Part shown: positions 1-8,298 of the stretch, one piece after another
Numbering within the stretch: the first letter of the stretch is position 1
How the letters are laid out: each line of letters opens with the position of its first letter
DNA from: Sulfurimonas sp.
Lineage (GTDB): Bacteria > Campylobacterota > Campylobacteria > Campylobacterales > Sulfurimonadaceae
Length of the DNA stretch: 64,000 nucleotides
Direction: 5' to 3'
Assembly (NCBI GenBank): GCA_028687935.1
Contig: JAQTZE010000009.1
Location: forward strand, 1 to 64,000
The notes under the pieces: model-generated
Seen by the model: the letters and a program-made list of their open reading frames with translations, nothing else
Database searches by the model: none
What the model was told of the DNA's origin: nothing
Position numbers and translations under genes: made by a program

Positions 1-134
1 TAAACTTTAGGTCTCTGTGTTTGTGGACGGGAATTATAGGGGGATATAGCTTAGAAGTTTCTTAAAGTTGGATGGGGATCTTTGGAAAGTTTGAAATTTG
101 TTGTGTGATACTATATAAAGGTGTTTGATAGATT

Positions 135-160
135 AGTGTTACATTTTAAAATGTAACACT
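135..160. terminator. Perfect 26-bp palindrome at the pseudopilin 3' end
   Basis: Two 13-nt arms (AGTGTTACATTTT and its reverse complement) abut with no spacer. The TAA stop of the pseudopilin (146-148, minus strand) lies inside the palindrome. The AT-rich centre and position at a gene end suggest a bidirectional transcription terminator. There is no long T-run outside the arms, so termination is inferred from position and symmetry. Confidence 0.55.
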
Positions 161-832
161 AGCGTATCCTGTTTCAGGTCTTATTGTTATTACTGCTGTT
201 TCGGTACCATCTGTGAGAGTAACATTGCAATCTGCTATGATTAATCTTGGTGTCGGTGCTTCATAGGGTCCCGTCATAGTATGCTGATCACCTCTAATTG
301 GTCTACCCAAATAATCAAATGAAACCCTAGCACCAGCACATCCCCCACTTAATTGATAGCTTGTAATACCATAGGTCATACCAAGATTCATTTTTTTTGT
401 TCCTTGAAAACTCGCATGTAGCACATCCAAAGAAACAGTTCCGCTATACCCGCCACTCATATAAACATTTGGATTTTGAGGATCTATTGCTATTTCATTA
501 ACACTAGGGTCACCGCTATAGTTGGGTGCATCTGCAAATATTGTATATGCTGGTACATTATTTGAGTTGTTCCCATCATAAAATATAATTTGCCATCTTC
601 CTTTGTACCAATTCGCATCAGCTGCATTATATTTATCATCCATCATTGCAAGATGTTGCGTGTATCTTATATGTGCCAATACTTGCACTGCTGCTTCTTG
701 AACTGGATTTGTTTTTGTACTTGGGATAATTGTAGCAGCTAAAATACCTATAACAACTATTACAAATACTAACTCTAGCATTGTAAACGCAGTATTCAAC
801 AGAGGAGAATATTTTTTGGATGTTTTTTTCAT
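146..832 (-). CDS. Type IV pilin-like / pseudopilin protein
   Basis: A 228-residue protein with a class III (prepilin-type) signal: a basic leader of about 15 residues, then TAFTMLELVFVIVVIGILAA, which is the prepilin peptidase site plus the hydrophobic assembly helix with the conserved Glu5. The residue before the cut is Ala rather than the usual Gly, as in the pilins at 56.5-58.1 kb. The rest is a Gly/Asn/Ser-rich globular domain with two Cys residues near the C terminus (DCNVT, GGCAG) that could form a disulphide. Two D/E-X-N-X-S/T sequons (DGNNS, DCNVT) are present. Such proteins are inserted in the inner membrane and assembled into type IV pili or type II secretion pseudopili. It stands alone here, with aclA behind it and a palindrome at its stop. 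The specific system it serves cannot be told. Confidence 0.85.
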   Translation of the reverse strand: MKKTSKKYSPLLNTAFTMLELVFVIVVIGILAATIIPSTKTNPVQEAAVQVLAHIRYTQHLAMMDDKYNAADANWYKGRWQIIFYDGNNSNNVPAYTIFADAPNYSGDPSVNEIAIDPQNPNVYMSGGYSGTVSLDVLHASFQGTKKMNLGMTYGITSYQLSGGCAGARVSFDYLGRPIRGDQHTMTGPYEAPTPRLIIADCNVTLTDGTETAVITIRPETGYASVTF

Positions 833-907
833 AATAACCTACATAAAAATAAATATTGATTAGTATATCCAAAAAGATTCGAAATAAATATAAGAGGGAG
901 AAATATT

Positions 908-931
908 TACCTTAGGGAAACCCCTAAGGTA
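908..931. terminator. Intergenic hairpin downstream of aclA
   Basis: A 10-bp perfect stem (TACCTTAGGG and its complement) with an AAAC loop lies between the end of aclA and the start of the pseudopilin gene on the same strand. It is probably the second of two tandem terminators insulating aclBA. No clear T-run follows. Confidence 0.45.
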
Positions 932-953
932 ATGAAAAAGTAATTAGATTCCT

Positions 954-978
954 GTAGAAAAAAATTTAGTTTTTCTAC
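954..978 (-). terminator. Terminator of aclBA
   Basis: A 9-bp stem (GTAGAAAAA with TTTTTCTAC) and 7-nt loop sit 9 nt past the aclA stop codon. On the minus strand the arm contains the U-run, so it fits an intrinsic terminator of the aclB-aclA transcript. Confidence 0.55.
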
Positions 979-986
979 ACTGATTT

Positions 987-2789
987 TTAGATCTTCTCTG
1001 CTTCTTGTACATCATAAAGAATATCAGACATTGGGTGTCTATACATTGGCATTGCAAGGCGTTTTTCATCAAGAACGTGTCCGATGAAACCGATCGTACG
1101 ACCAAGAATAAAGAATGAATTGAGAGTACCAGAAGCGATAAATTCGTTTATCTCTTCTTCACTATAACCTAGCGCTCTCCACATATCAACCATCAAAATA
1201 CCAATTGTTCCATCAACATTGAGAATAAGATTCTCTTTTTTAGATGTAGTCAATTGCTCAACTGTTAATGCATAATCTAATAAAGATGTAGAAGGAAAAT
1301 GTGCAGCTGCATATTTTTTTAGACCTTCAACACGTAAATCAGGATTTTTCAATGATTTAATACGGTGACCGATACCAGGTATTGGCACACCCTCTTTTTT
1401 CATATGATTTAAGAATTCTGCAGGTGTAAGTTTATTGTCATCTGCATATTTGAAATACTCAGCAGCGCCGTCAATCGCACCACCGAATCTTGGACCGATT
1501 GTTAAAAGGCCGGTTACAAGAGACTCAACAACAGATTTTCCAGCACGCGCTGTTACTTTTGCATTGTGTGCACCAGAAACCGCAGGACCATGATCTGCAA
1601 CAGTTTTGATAACAGTTTCAATAAAGTCAGTAGCCCATTTTGGATACTGTTTTTTGAACCATAGTAATGAAACAACATCACCGATTCCCTTACCAGTTTC
1701 AGGAGTTGCGAGTGAAGATATTGGGAAACCAGCATATGTACACTCATCGCCTCTATCATCAGAAATCGTACAGATGAACTCTTTTGATTTTCTCACACTT
1801 GGACATAAACTCATAGCTGGTTCAGGGATAGCCGGAAGATTTAATTCTGTGAATACTTTTTTGATCATAAGTGGTAAATCATTAAATGATGCTGGAACAT
1901 GAATTCCAACCGCAGCCATTGCATTGTTTTTTGCTTCTGCAGTTTCCATATCGCCATTTGCTGAAGCACCAGCATGACCAAATTGAACACCAGAATCATA
2001 ATATTTTGCAATTGTACCGATACACCATGCGATGATTGGTTTTTTGATTTTTCCGCTTTTTACAGCTTCAATCACTTTGTACTCTTCAGTACCACCAACT
2101 TCTCCTAGTAAAATCATATATTTTACTTCTGGATTTTCTTCCATTCTTAATAAATTGTCAATAAATACTGAACCGACAAATCTATCTCCACCAATAGCAA
2201 CACCCTCAGCAATACCGTCTGCGTTTATAGCGATAATATTTGAAAGCTCATTGAAAAGACCACCTGAACGAGTTACCAGTCCACATGAACCTGCACGGTG
2301 AAGTTTTGACTGAACGATATTTTCGATTGTTCCGCCGATATTCGCGATTTTAAATGCACCAGGAGCAATTGCACCAACAGTTGCTGGCCCGATTACAGTT
2401 ACATTTTTTTCTCTTGCAGTTGCGTTCATAGCACGTGCAAGTCTCTCTGGGATACCTTCAGCAGTAATCATCATAGATGAAAAACCACCGATTTCAAGTG
2501 CTTCCATAGTAACATCGTATGCCGTTCTAAAAGATGCAAAGTTTAAAAGTACATCAGCTTGAGGCTGAGCAGCTTTTGCTGCAGCAGTAGTTTTATACAA
2601 TGGAATCATGATCTCATCCGGACCATAGAAAAATTTCTCAAATTTATTTCCACTTGTAGGTGCAACAATTGCGGCTACAGAAGGTTTTTTTCTTTGAATC
2701 GTATAGTCATAATCTAACATTCTTTGTATAGCAGTTGTATTGTTATTCCAAAAAATTGCTTGTGTATCTTTAGTATATAATTTTGCCAT
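987..2789 (-). CDS. aclA: ATP citrate lyase, large subunit (AclA)
   Basis: This 600-residue protein is the catalytic subunit of ATP citrate lyase. With AclB it cleaves citrate, using ATP and CoA, to oxaloacetate and acetyl-CoA, the key step of the reductive TCA cycle in the cytoplasm. The N-terminal part is a succinyl-CoA-synthetase-alpha-like CoA-binding and ligase module. It contains the phosphohistidine motif FGHAGASA with His272. The C-terminal third is a citrate-synthase-like domain (GPAVSGAHNAKVTARAG, GIGHRIKS). Length matches the large subunit of other two-subunit enzymes. It follows aclB by 9 nt with a strong ribosome binding site (AAGGGGAA). Two hairpins follow the stop. Only one copy of the AAACGCA word lies in the aclBA pair, unlike most of the window. 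Confidence 0.97.
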   Translation of the reverse strand: MAKLYTKDTQAIFWNNNTTAIQRMLDYDYTIQRKKPSVAAIVAPTSGNKFEKFFYGPDEIMIPLYKTTAAAKAAQPQADVLLNFASFRTAYDVTMEALEIGGFSSMMITAEGIPERLARAMNATAREKNVTVIGPATVGAIAPGAFKIANIGGTIENIVQSKLHRAGSCGLVTRSGGLFNELSNIIAINADGIAEGVAIGGDRFVGSVFIDNLLRMEENPEVKYMILLGEVGGTEEYKVIEAVKSGKIKKPIIAWCIGTIAKYYDSGVQFGHAGASANGDMETAEAKNNAMAAVGIHVPASFNDLPLMIKKVFTELNLPAIPEPAMSLCPSVRKSKEFICTISDDRGDECTYAGFPISSLATPETGKGIGDVVSLLWFKKQYPKWATDFIETVIKTVADHGPAVSGAHNAKVTARAGKSVVESLVTGLLTIGPRFGGAIDGAAEYFKYADDNKLTPAEFLNHMKKEGVPIPGIGHRIKSLKNPDLRVEGLKKYAAAHFPSTSLLDYALTVEQLTTSKKENLILNVDGTIGILMVDMWRALGYSEEEINEFIASGTLNSFFILGRTIGFIGHVLDEKRLAMPMYRHPMSDILYDVQEAEKI

Positions 2790-2798
2790 TTCTTCCCC

Positions 2799-4136
2799 TT
2801 ACTTCGCTAGTGCCATACGCACGATATCAGTTACGTGAGTTTCAGGCCCATAAACTTCTATATAAAGACCTAATCTATCAGCTGCTTCTTTAATATCTTT
2901 AAGACCTTTTTCATAGTTTGGTCCGCCACGTCTTACATATGTTTTTACTTTGTGCTCTTTCATTTTTTCAGCGTATGTTTCAAATGATTGAATGATACCT
3001 GTAAATGTTTTTGCAACATCCGTAAAGTTTGCAATTGCTCCACCGATAATAAGGATTTTTTCTCTTCCTTGTTTATCTGGAATTCTTGTCATAAGATCGA
3101 TAAGTGTATCTGCGTAAAATTTTGTCTCACTTGTAGTTGGGCCACCAGAATACTCGCCATAGTTTGCAAGATCATCAATACCTGCTAAATCTGCAATAGT
3201 ATCAGCATAAACAACTGAAGCACCACCACCAGCAACCATAGTCCAGATTCTCGCTTCTGGCTTAAGGATAGTAAGCTTGAGTGATGCACCTGATTTACTA
3301 TCAGCATCTTCAATTGCTAAAACTTCTGGAGATTTTTCTTCCATACCAAAAGAAGTAGGATAATCAACATCACCCCACTCTTCTTTCATCATAAATCCAG
3401 CAGTATCATCAAGTTTAGCAACCATATCGAGTAACTCAATTTTAGTTCCTTGCATTACGAATGGGTTAATCTCTAAGTATGCGAAGTTTAATTCTCTATA
3501 TGCTTTAAAGAATCCTATTGCAAAATTTGCAAATTTTTCTTTATCAGTAGCAGCAACATCAGCAGGTATATTAGCTTTGATTTTTGCAGCTATCTCTTCT
3601 TCAGTGTCTGTGATTGCAAAAGCTACTTCAGTAACTTTTTCATCCCAACCCTCTTCAACTTCCATACCACCTTCAGCAGACATGTATAACATATCGTTAT
3701 CGCCTACACACGTAGCAGAAATGTAATACTCTTCTTCTTGAGCGTGTGGTGTAAATGGCTCAACTACGAAGTGTGTTAACATATCTGTTTTCGCCTCACC
3801 CGTTGGTGTATCACCATCAAATGAAAAGTATACTGATTGTGGAGTTGATGATTTTTCATCTATCCATGAAGTTGCTTTTGCTAGAGAAACATCACCTGGC
3901 TTTGTATCTCTAAAGAGAACTAATCCGTTTTTACCTCTTTTACCAAACAACATATCTGGCTTAGCAACTAGTGCTTTTTCACTTAACCATTTTTTATCTT
4001 TAGCTATAGCAGTAAGCTCTGATCCATTTTGAACCATAACTGTCTCATATGCATAAGTAAAGTTTGGAAAATATTTATCCCAGTGTTTTGCTAAAATCGA
4101 CTTAGCATCATATTCTCGTATCGCTTTTTGAGCCAT
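2799..4136 (-). CDS. aclB: ATP citrate lyase, small subunit (AclB)
   Basis: This 445-residue protein is the ATP-grasp (succinyl-CoA-synthetase-beta-like) subunit of ATP citrate lyase. It supplies nucleotide- and citrate-binding parts of the heteromeric enzyme. The N-terminal ATP-grasp region includes LVAKPDMLFGKRGKNGL. A later ligase-like region has the glycine-rich VAGGGASVVYADTIADL and ends in a C-terminal SGGPTTSETKFYADTLIDL-type segment. It is the first gene of aclB-aclA, the order seen in other rTCA Campylobacterota. AGGGAG lies 5-6 nt before the ATG. The 87 nt upstream are AT-rich (GTTAAAATTATT) and should hold the operon promoter. The product marks the host as an autotroph. Confidence 0.97.
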   Translation of the reverse strand: MAQKAIREYDAKSILAKHWDKYFPNFTYAYETVMVQNGSELTAIAKDKKWLSEKALVAKPDMLFGKRGKNGLVLFRDTKPGDVSLAKATSWIDEKSSTPQSVYFSFDGDTPTGEAKTDMLTHFVVEPFTPHAQEEEYYISATCVGDNDMLYMSAEGGMEVEEGWDEKVTEVAFAITDTEEEIAAKIKANIPADVAATDKEKFANFAIGFFKAYRELNFAYLEINPFVMQGTKIELLDMVAKLDDTAGFMMKEEWGDVDYPTSFGMEEKSPEVLAIEDADSKSGASLKLTILKPEARIWTMVAGGGASVVYADTIADLAGIDDLANYGEYSGGPTTSETKFYADTLIDLMTRIPDKQGREKILIIGGAIANFTDVAKTFTGIIQSFETYAEKMKEHKVKTYVRRGGPNYEKGLKDIKEAADRLGLYIEVYGPETHVTDIVRMALAK

Positions 4137-4223
4137 CTAAACTCCCTGTATTGATATTTGGGAATAATTTTAACATATTCTTTGTTTGTACTATCTTCAG
4201 CTATTGGTAACTATTCATTAGAT

Positions 4224-5420
4224 TTATATTTTGCTTACTTTTGTAACACTTGCGTTAAATATAGCTCTATTTTTGTAACTAATAGTTACACTATTCTCTG
4301 CTCTGATATCTTCAAGTTCTTTTTCTTCTAAAATATATAAGTCACAATTATGCACACCGTAAAATCGCAAACGCAAGGCTAACTCTTGATTTGCCTCAAT
4401 ACAAGTTATCCCTTGTTTTTTTAGTGTTTCTGCAACTTCTTTTGCAATATGCATCTTATATGCGAAGTTTGTTTTAGGATTTTCAATAAAAAGGTAGAGC
4501 TCTTTATTGAAAAAAACAAGCAAAGAGTTCAGTAGTAAAAAGACTAAAGAGAGCGTAAAAATATTTCTATAGTTACTTCTAAATAGTTGTAATCTTACAC
4601 GATAAGAATTTACAAAAGTCCTTGCTGCAAGTGGAAGTGCTACAATAACATAGGGAGCAAAATGCTCTATATCTACTCTTTGTCTAAAAGAAAGTAAAAT
4701 AGAAAACAGCAGTGCTGTTGTGGCTATAAACCATAATAAATCGATATCTTTTGTAAAATATCTTCTATAAAGAACGTAAAATATATAAATAAATACTATC
4801 GGAGTAAAAACAGCTGCGTAGATTCCAATAATATCCAAGAAATACCCACTAGGCATTCCATAAACATCAAGTCCATAAATATAGACACTCAAAAGAAAAA
4901 ACAAACTATTTGCAATAATCATTTTTTTATCTTTAAGATAAAAGCCATAAAATATCAATGCTAAGAAAAGATAGGCAAAATCGCTTTCGATGAGAAGAAG
5001 TACAAATAAAAGTAGATAGTATGCTTTCTTTGTATAGTTTTCATAAATATATACAAAGAAAAGGAGACCAAAAATAACTAAACCAGCGCTATTAAAAAGT
5101 ACAGCAGAACTTATTACACCGGGTAAAAGAACAAAGATAGCTACTAACCAAAGCCTACTTCTTGCATGAATTAAATATTTTTTTGATATTTCATATAGTA
5201 ACAGAGCACTCATGAGATGCAATATAATCATCGGTAAACGCAAGGCAAAATCATTTTGGCCAAAAGAATAAAAGGAAAGTTTGATAAGAAGTTGTAAAAA
5301 AGAAGTATCACCATAAAAAAGAAGAGCTTCTTCATAAGAGATGGATAGTTCAGAAGTTTGAAGCAATAATACGAAGGCATCTACTCCTAATATAAGGAAT
5401 AAGATGAGTCTATGTATCAT
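4224..5420 (-). CDS. GT-C-type (GT39/ArnT-like) membrane glycosyltransferase candidate
   Basis: A 398-residue inner-membrane protein with about ten hydrophobic segments and a short soluble C-terminal domain of about 70 residues. The first loop after TM1 carries an acidic pair (ISYEEALLFYGDT), followed by LIKLSFYSFGQNDFALRLPMI. This spacing of acidic loop, 'ND.ALRLP' and the next helix is typical of dolichyl-phosphate-mannose/ArnT-like GT-C enzymes, which transfer a sugar from a lipid carrier to a periplasmic acceptor. It overlaps the start of the downstream-read pabA/trpG gene by 4 nt, so the two are co-transcribed, but their functions are not obviously linked. Substrate is unknown; a plain membrane protein of unknown role remains possible. 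Confidence 0.65.
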   Translation of the reverse strand: MIHRLILFLILGVDAFVLLLQTSELSISYEEALLFYGDTSFLQLLIKLSFYSFGQNDFALRLPMIILHLMSALLLYEISKKYLIHARSRLWLVAIFVLLPGVISSAVLFNSAGLVIFGLLFFVYIYENYTKKAYYLLLFVLLLIESDFAYLFLALIFYGFYLKDKKMIIANSLFFLLSVYIYGLDVYGMPSGYFLDIIGIYAAVFTPIVFIYIFYVLYRRYFTKDIDLLWFIATTALLFSILLSFRQRVDIEHFAPYVIVALPLAARTFVNSYRVRLQLFRSNYRNIFTLSLVFLLLNSLLVFFNKELYLFIENPKTNFAYKMHIAKEVAETLKKQGITCIEANQELALRLRFYGVHNCDLYILEEKELEDIRAENSVTISYKNRAIFNASVTKVSKI

Positions 5421-5986
5421 ATTTTTAAAAAGTTCCCTATTATCTCATGACCATATTCACTCATTATTGATTCAGGATGAAACTGTACACCGTAAATATC
5501 TTTATCTTTTATCTTCAGCGCCATAATTTCATAATCATCTTCACTGTAGGCAGTCGGTTCTATACTTATTGGAAGATTTTCTTTTTCTACAATAAGTGAA
5601 TGATATCTAGTTGCATTAAAAATTTCTGGTAAATCTTTAAATATCTCGCACTCTTTCGTTCTTTTCATCTTAGAGACTTTACCATGCATCATGTTTTTAG
5701 CACGCACTACATTTGCGCCAAATACTTGCGCTATGCTTTGGTGGCCCAAACAAATACCAAGGATTGGTACTTTATCTTTGAAATGTCTAATAACTTCTAA
5801 TGTCACACCGGCATCATCTGGTGTAGCAGGGCCAGGAGATATAATAATCTTTTGAGGATGTAACTCTTCAATCTCTTCAATACTCATCTCATCATTTCTG
5901 ATAATCTTTAAATCAGCTCCTAGTTCTCTGCAGTATTGAACAATATTGTATGTAAAACTATCATAATTGTCTATCATTAAAATCAT
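5417..5986 (-). CDS. pabA: Glutamine amidotransferase, PabA/TrpG type
   Basis: A 189-residue class I glutamine amidotransferase that releases ammonia from glutamine for aminodeoxychorismate (folate) or anthranilate (tryptophan) synthase. The N terminus MILMIDNYDSFTYNIVQY is characteristic. The nucleophile Cys lies in ILGICLGHQSIA and the His/Glu pair in GVQFHPESIMS. The HGKVSKMKR stretch after the nucleophile elbow also fits. No chorismate-binding partner or trp gene is nearby, so the PabA/TrpG choice is open; a class IV aminotransferase (PabC-like) elsewhere in the window slightly favours folate. It is first in a two-gene unit with the GT-C-like protein. Confidence 0.85.
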   Translation of the reverse strand: MILMIDNYDSFTYNIVQYCRELGADLKIIRNDEMSIEEIEELHPQKIIISPGPATPDDAGVTLEVIRHFKDKVPILGICLGHQSIAQVFGANVVRAKNMMHGKVSKMKRTKECEIFKDLPEIFNATRYHSLIVEKENLPISIEPTAYSEDDYEIMALKIKDKDIYGVQFHPESIMSEYGHEIIGNFLKI

Positions 5987-6104
5987 AAACGCAGTTCCTT
6001 TTCTTGTGTGAGGAATTATAACTATTTTTTCTCACAAACTCTTTAAAGAAGAGAATAGTTTTGATTTTTGTTGCGTTTAAATAAAAGTTATTGGGGAGCT
6101 AAAT

Positions 6105-6125
6105 GAAAAATGGGCTGGAGCCTAG
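6105..6125 (-). terminator. Short terminator after rplS
   Basis: Just past the rplS stop, the minus strand reads GGCT-CC-AGCC followed by CATTTTTC. The stem is only four G/C-rich pairs but is followed by a U-run. It would end the ffh/rpsP...rplS transcript. Confidence 0.35.
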
Positions 6126-6130
6126 AAGAA

Positions 6131-6490
6131 TTATTTTCTTCTAAGTTCTTTAATACGTGCTTTTTTACCAGCAAGTTCACGAAGATAGAACAGTTTCGCA
6201 CGACGTACACGACCGCGACGGATAACTGTGATCTCATCAATTGAATCACTGTAAATTGGGAATATTCTTTCAATTCCAATGCTGTTTGCACCGATCTTAC
6301 GAACAGTAATAGTTTTACCAGTTCCTTGACCTCTTTTTGATATACAAACACCTTCGTATGCTTGGATACGAGTTTTGTCACCTTCTTTAATTTTTACTGC
6401 TAAACGAACAGTATCGCCTGCACGAAAGTCTGGAAGAGTTTTCTCTGCAAGTTGTGCTTTTTCAAAGTTTTCTATATACTTATTTCTCAT
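6131..6490 (-). CDS. rplS: 50S ribosomal protein L19
   Basis: This 119-residue protein of the large ribosomal subunit lies at the 30S-50S interface. The sequence shows the L19 hallmark [27 protein letters not shown] and the basic tail [21 protein letters not shown]. Length is normal. The start overlaps the trmD stop by 11 nt and closes the rpsP-khpA-rimM-trmD-rplS block, the usual arrangement in bacteria including Helicobacter. Confidence 0.97.
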   Translation of the reverse strand: MRNKYIENFEKAQLAEKTLPDFRAGDTVRLAVKIKEGDKTRIQAYEGVCISKRGQGTGKTITVRKIGANSIGIERIFPIYSDSIDEITVIRRGRVRRAKLFYLRELAGKKARIKELRRK

Positions 6491-7184
6491 AAGATTTCCT
6501 TGTTCTATGCTTTAATAGCTGCTCTGGTCTGAAAAATTTTGTTTTACATTCAGATAGGGCTAATTTTATTGAGCGAATATTACTATGATTTCCCTTTAAG
6601 TATTCTGATGGAACACTGTTATTTTCATATTCTTGTGGTTTTGAAAATGATGGAGCTTCCAAAAGAGGCGTCTCAAAACTTTCAACTTCCAAAGAACCAC
6701 TATTTCCCAAAACACCTTCTATGTTTCTCGAAACAGCGTCGCAAATAACTAAAGAGGCTAGTTCGCCACCCGTTAAGATATAATCACCAATACTAAAGAC
6801 TTCATCCGCAAACTCTTCTATAACTCTTTCGTCAATACCTTCATATCTGCCGCTAACAAACGCAATATGCTCTTTTTTTGCAAGCCTTTTAGCATCATTT
6901 TGTCTAAAAGGTTTTGCGACGGGAGTGAGAAAAATGATATGAACATCTTCGTCCGCTTTTTGTAACTCTTTTAAAGAGTCAAAAAGAGGCTGAGGGTTCA
7001 TAACCATTCCAGCTCCACCGCCTACTGCAGTATCATCAACTTTAGAGTGTTTATTTTCACTAAAATCTCTTGGATTGAGATACTCAATCTCCAAAAGATT
7101 TTTATCTATGGCTCTTTTTAAAATAGAGTCCTGAAAATACCCTTCTACAAGGTTTGAAAAAAGTGTTACAAAAGTAAATTTCAT
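6480..7184 (-). CDS. trmD: tRNA (guanine37-N1)-methyltransferase
   Basis: A 234-residue SPOUT-class enzyme that methylates G37 next to the anticodon and prevents +1 frameshifting. Key motifs are the N-terminal [18 protein letters not shown], the [13 protein letters not shown] loop, [15 protein letters not shown], and [15 protein letters not shown], which forms the trefoil-knot SAM site. Two-domain length is normal. The start codon shares a base with the rimM stop, indicating translational coupling. Confidence 0.97.
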   Translation of the reverse strand: MKFTFVTLFSNLVEGYFQDSILKRAIDKNLLEIEYLNPRDFSENKHSKVDDTAVGGGAGMVMNPQPLFDSLKELQKADEDVHIIFLTPVAKPFRQNDAKRLAKKEHIAFVSGRYEGIDERVIEEFADEVFSIGDYILTGGELASLVICDAVSRNIEGVLGNSGSLEVESFETPLLEAPSFSKPQEYENNSVPSEYLKGNHSNIRSIKLALSECKTKFFRPEQLLKHRTRKSYEK

Positions 7185-7729
7185 CAGGAAGCTTCTAGAA
7201 TATCTAAGCCGCCACTTACTACTATAATCTTTTTATCTATATCTGTTTTTACAATGAATGGCTTGTGATACGGGATTAAAAAATTTTTAGCAAGATCTTT
7301 TTTAAGAAGATCTTCACTAGTTAAAATATTTAAATAATCACTGATCGCAATACGTTCAACTTCCTCAACTACACCGAGTAATATTTCATTTTCATATACT
7401 GCACAACCAATAATATCAAACCAAAAAAACTCTCCATCTTCAAGATGACAGCTTTTTTTTGTATCTTCGTATGTTGTAAAAAGATGCGCATTTGTAAACT
7501 TTTTCGCATCTTCTGGATTGGATACTCCAGTAACTCTTATAAGGCCTCTCTCATGATTTACATCTTCAAGAGTTATATGATCTTTTTTATTCACTAAAAA
7601 AGTCGCACCTTTTTTAAATTGTTCTGGAAAATCACAATGTATATGAAATTTCATATCTCCCTTAAGCCCAACAGTTTTACCTATCGTTGCTATATGGAGT
7701 AGTTCGTTATCTTTATATTGCTTCGACAT
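7184..7729 (-). CDS. rimM: 16S rRNA processing protein RimM
   Basis: A 181-residue 30S assembly factor that binds S19 and helps mature the 16S rRNA head. The N-terminal RimM domain has [26 protein letters not shown], and the C-terminal PRC-barrel has [27 protein letters not shown] and [13 protein letters not shown]. It overlaps the khpA end by 17 nt and abuts trmD. Confidence 0.95.
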   Translation of the reverse strand: MSKQYKDNELLHIATIGKTVGLKGDMKFHIHCDFPEQFKKGATFLVNKKDHITLEDVNHERGLIRVTGVSNPEDAKKFTNAHLFTTYEDTKKSCHLEDGEFFWFDIIGCAVYENEILLGVVEEVERIAISDYLNILTSEDLLKKDLAKNFLIPYHKPFIVKTDIDKKIIVVSGGLDILEAS

Positions 7730-7949
7730 TTATACGGTAACTCATACCATCTTTTGCTTTACAACCTGAGATAACTGTTTTGATCGCGCCAATCATCTTT
7801 CCCTCTTTGCCTATCAGTTTACCGATATCGGCTTGATTTGCGTAGAGAACAATTTCAGATATTTCATCGCCCTGCTTTACTTCAACTCTCACATCTTCAG
7901 GATACGTAGCTATCAGTTTGGCAAAATTAGCGACAAAATCAGATATCAT
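7713..7949 (-). CDS. khpA: KH-domain RNA-binding protein (KhpA/YlqC type)
   Basis: A 78-residue protein made of a single type II KH domain, with the loop IGKLIGKEGKMIGAIKTVI (GxxG: GKEG). Such proteins bind RNA, usually as a dimer with KhpB. The position between rpsP and rimM is the normal one. It is 2 nt from rpsP and overlaps rimM. Confidence 0.92.
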   Translation of the reverse strand: MISDFVANFAKLIATYPEDVRVEVKQGDEISEIVLYANQADIGKLIGKEGKMIGAIKTVISGCKAKDGMSYRINVEAI

Positions 7950-7951
7950 AA

Positions 7952-8182
7952 TTAACGACCAGTGATCTTTTTAACGCGATCGCTCATTTTAGCACCAACG
8001 CTTAACCAGTACTCTAGTCTCTCAGCGTCAACTACCATTGTTTTTTCTTCATTCATCGGGTTGTAGTGACCGATTAGTTCAATCCAACCACCATCTCTAC
8101 GTTTACGTGAATCTGTTACCGCGATACGGTAAAAAGGTTGTTTTTTTCTTCCCATTCTAGTGAGGCGAATTACTGTTGCCAT
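7952..8182 (-). CDS. rpsP: 30S ribosomal protein S16
   Basis: A 76-residue 30S assembly protein. The N terminus [30 protein letters not shown] is near-invariant for S16. Preceded by GAAGGAC at good ribosome-binding distance. First gene of the rpsP-rplS block, separated from ffh by 116 nt of potentially structured spacer. Confidence 0.97.
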   Translation of the reverse strand: MATVIRLTRMGRKKQPFYRIAVTDSRKRRDGGWIELIGHYNPMNEEKTMVVDAERLEYWLSVGAKMSDRVKKITGR

Positions 8183-8275
8183 GTTTTGTCCTTCTCTGCG
8201 CTAGCTATATTTCAACTAGCTGTATATGTTAATTTTGCACCTAAATGCAAAGTTATAAACTCATATGAGTCCATA

Positions 8276-8293
8276 ACTTTACATTTGTAAAGT
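8276..8293 (-). terminator. Hairpin just after ffh, start of a structured spacer
   Basis: An 8-bp stem (ACTTTACA with TGTAAAGT) lies 6 nt past the ffh stop. The rest of the 116-nt ffh-rpsP spacer holds three more self-complementary stretches: ACTCATATGAGT near 8258-8269, TTTGCA/TGCAAA near 8234-8251, and CTAGCT/AGCTAG near 8201-8221. None has a U-run, so these could be processing or attenuation structures rather than terminators. Confidence 0.35.
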
Positions 8294-8298
8294 GAAGT

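Noticed and set aside
6088-6381. A 97-codon minus-strand open frame overlapping rplS
   Set aside because: It is an alternative frame of rplS. L19 in the other frame is unmistakable and has normal length.
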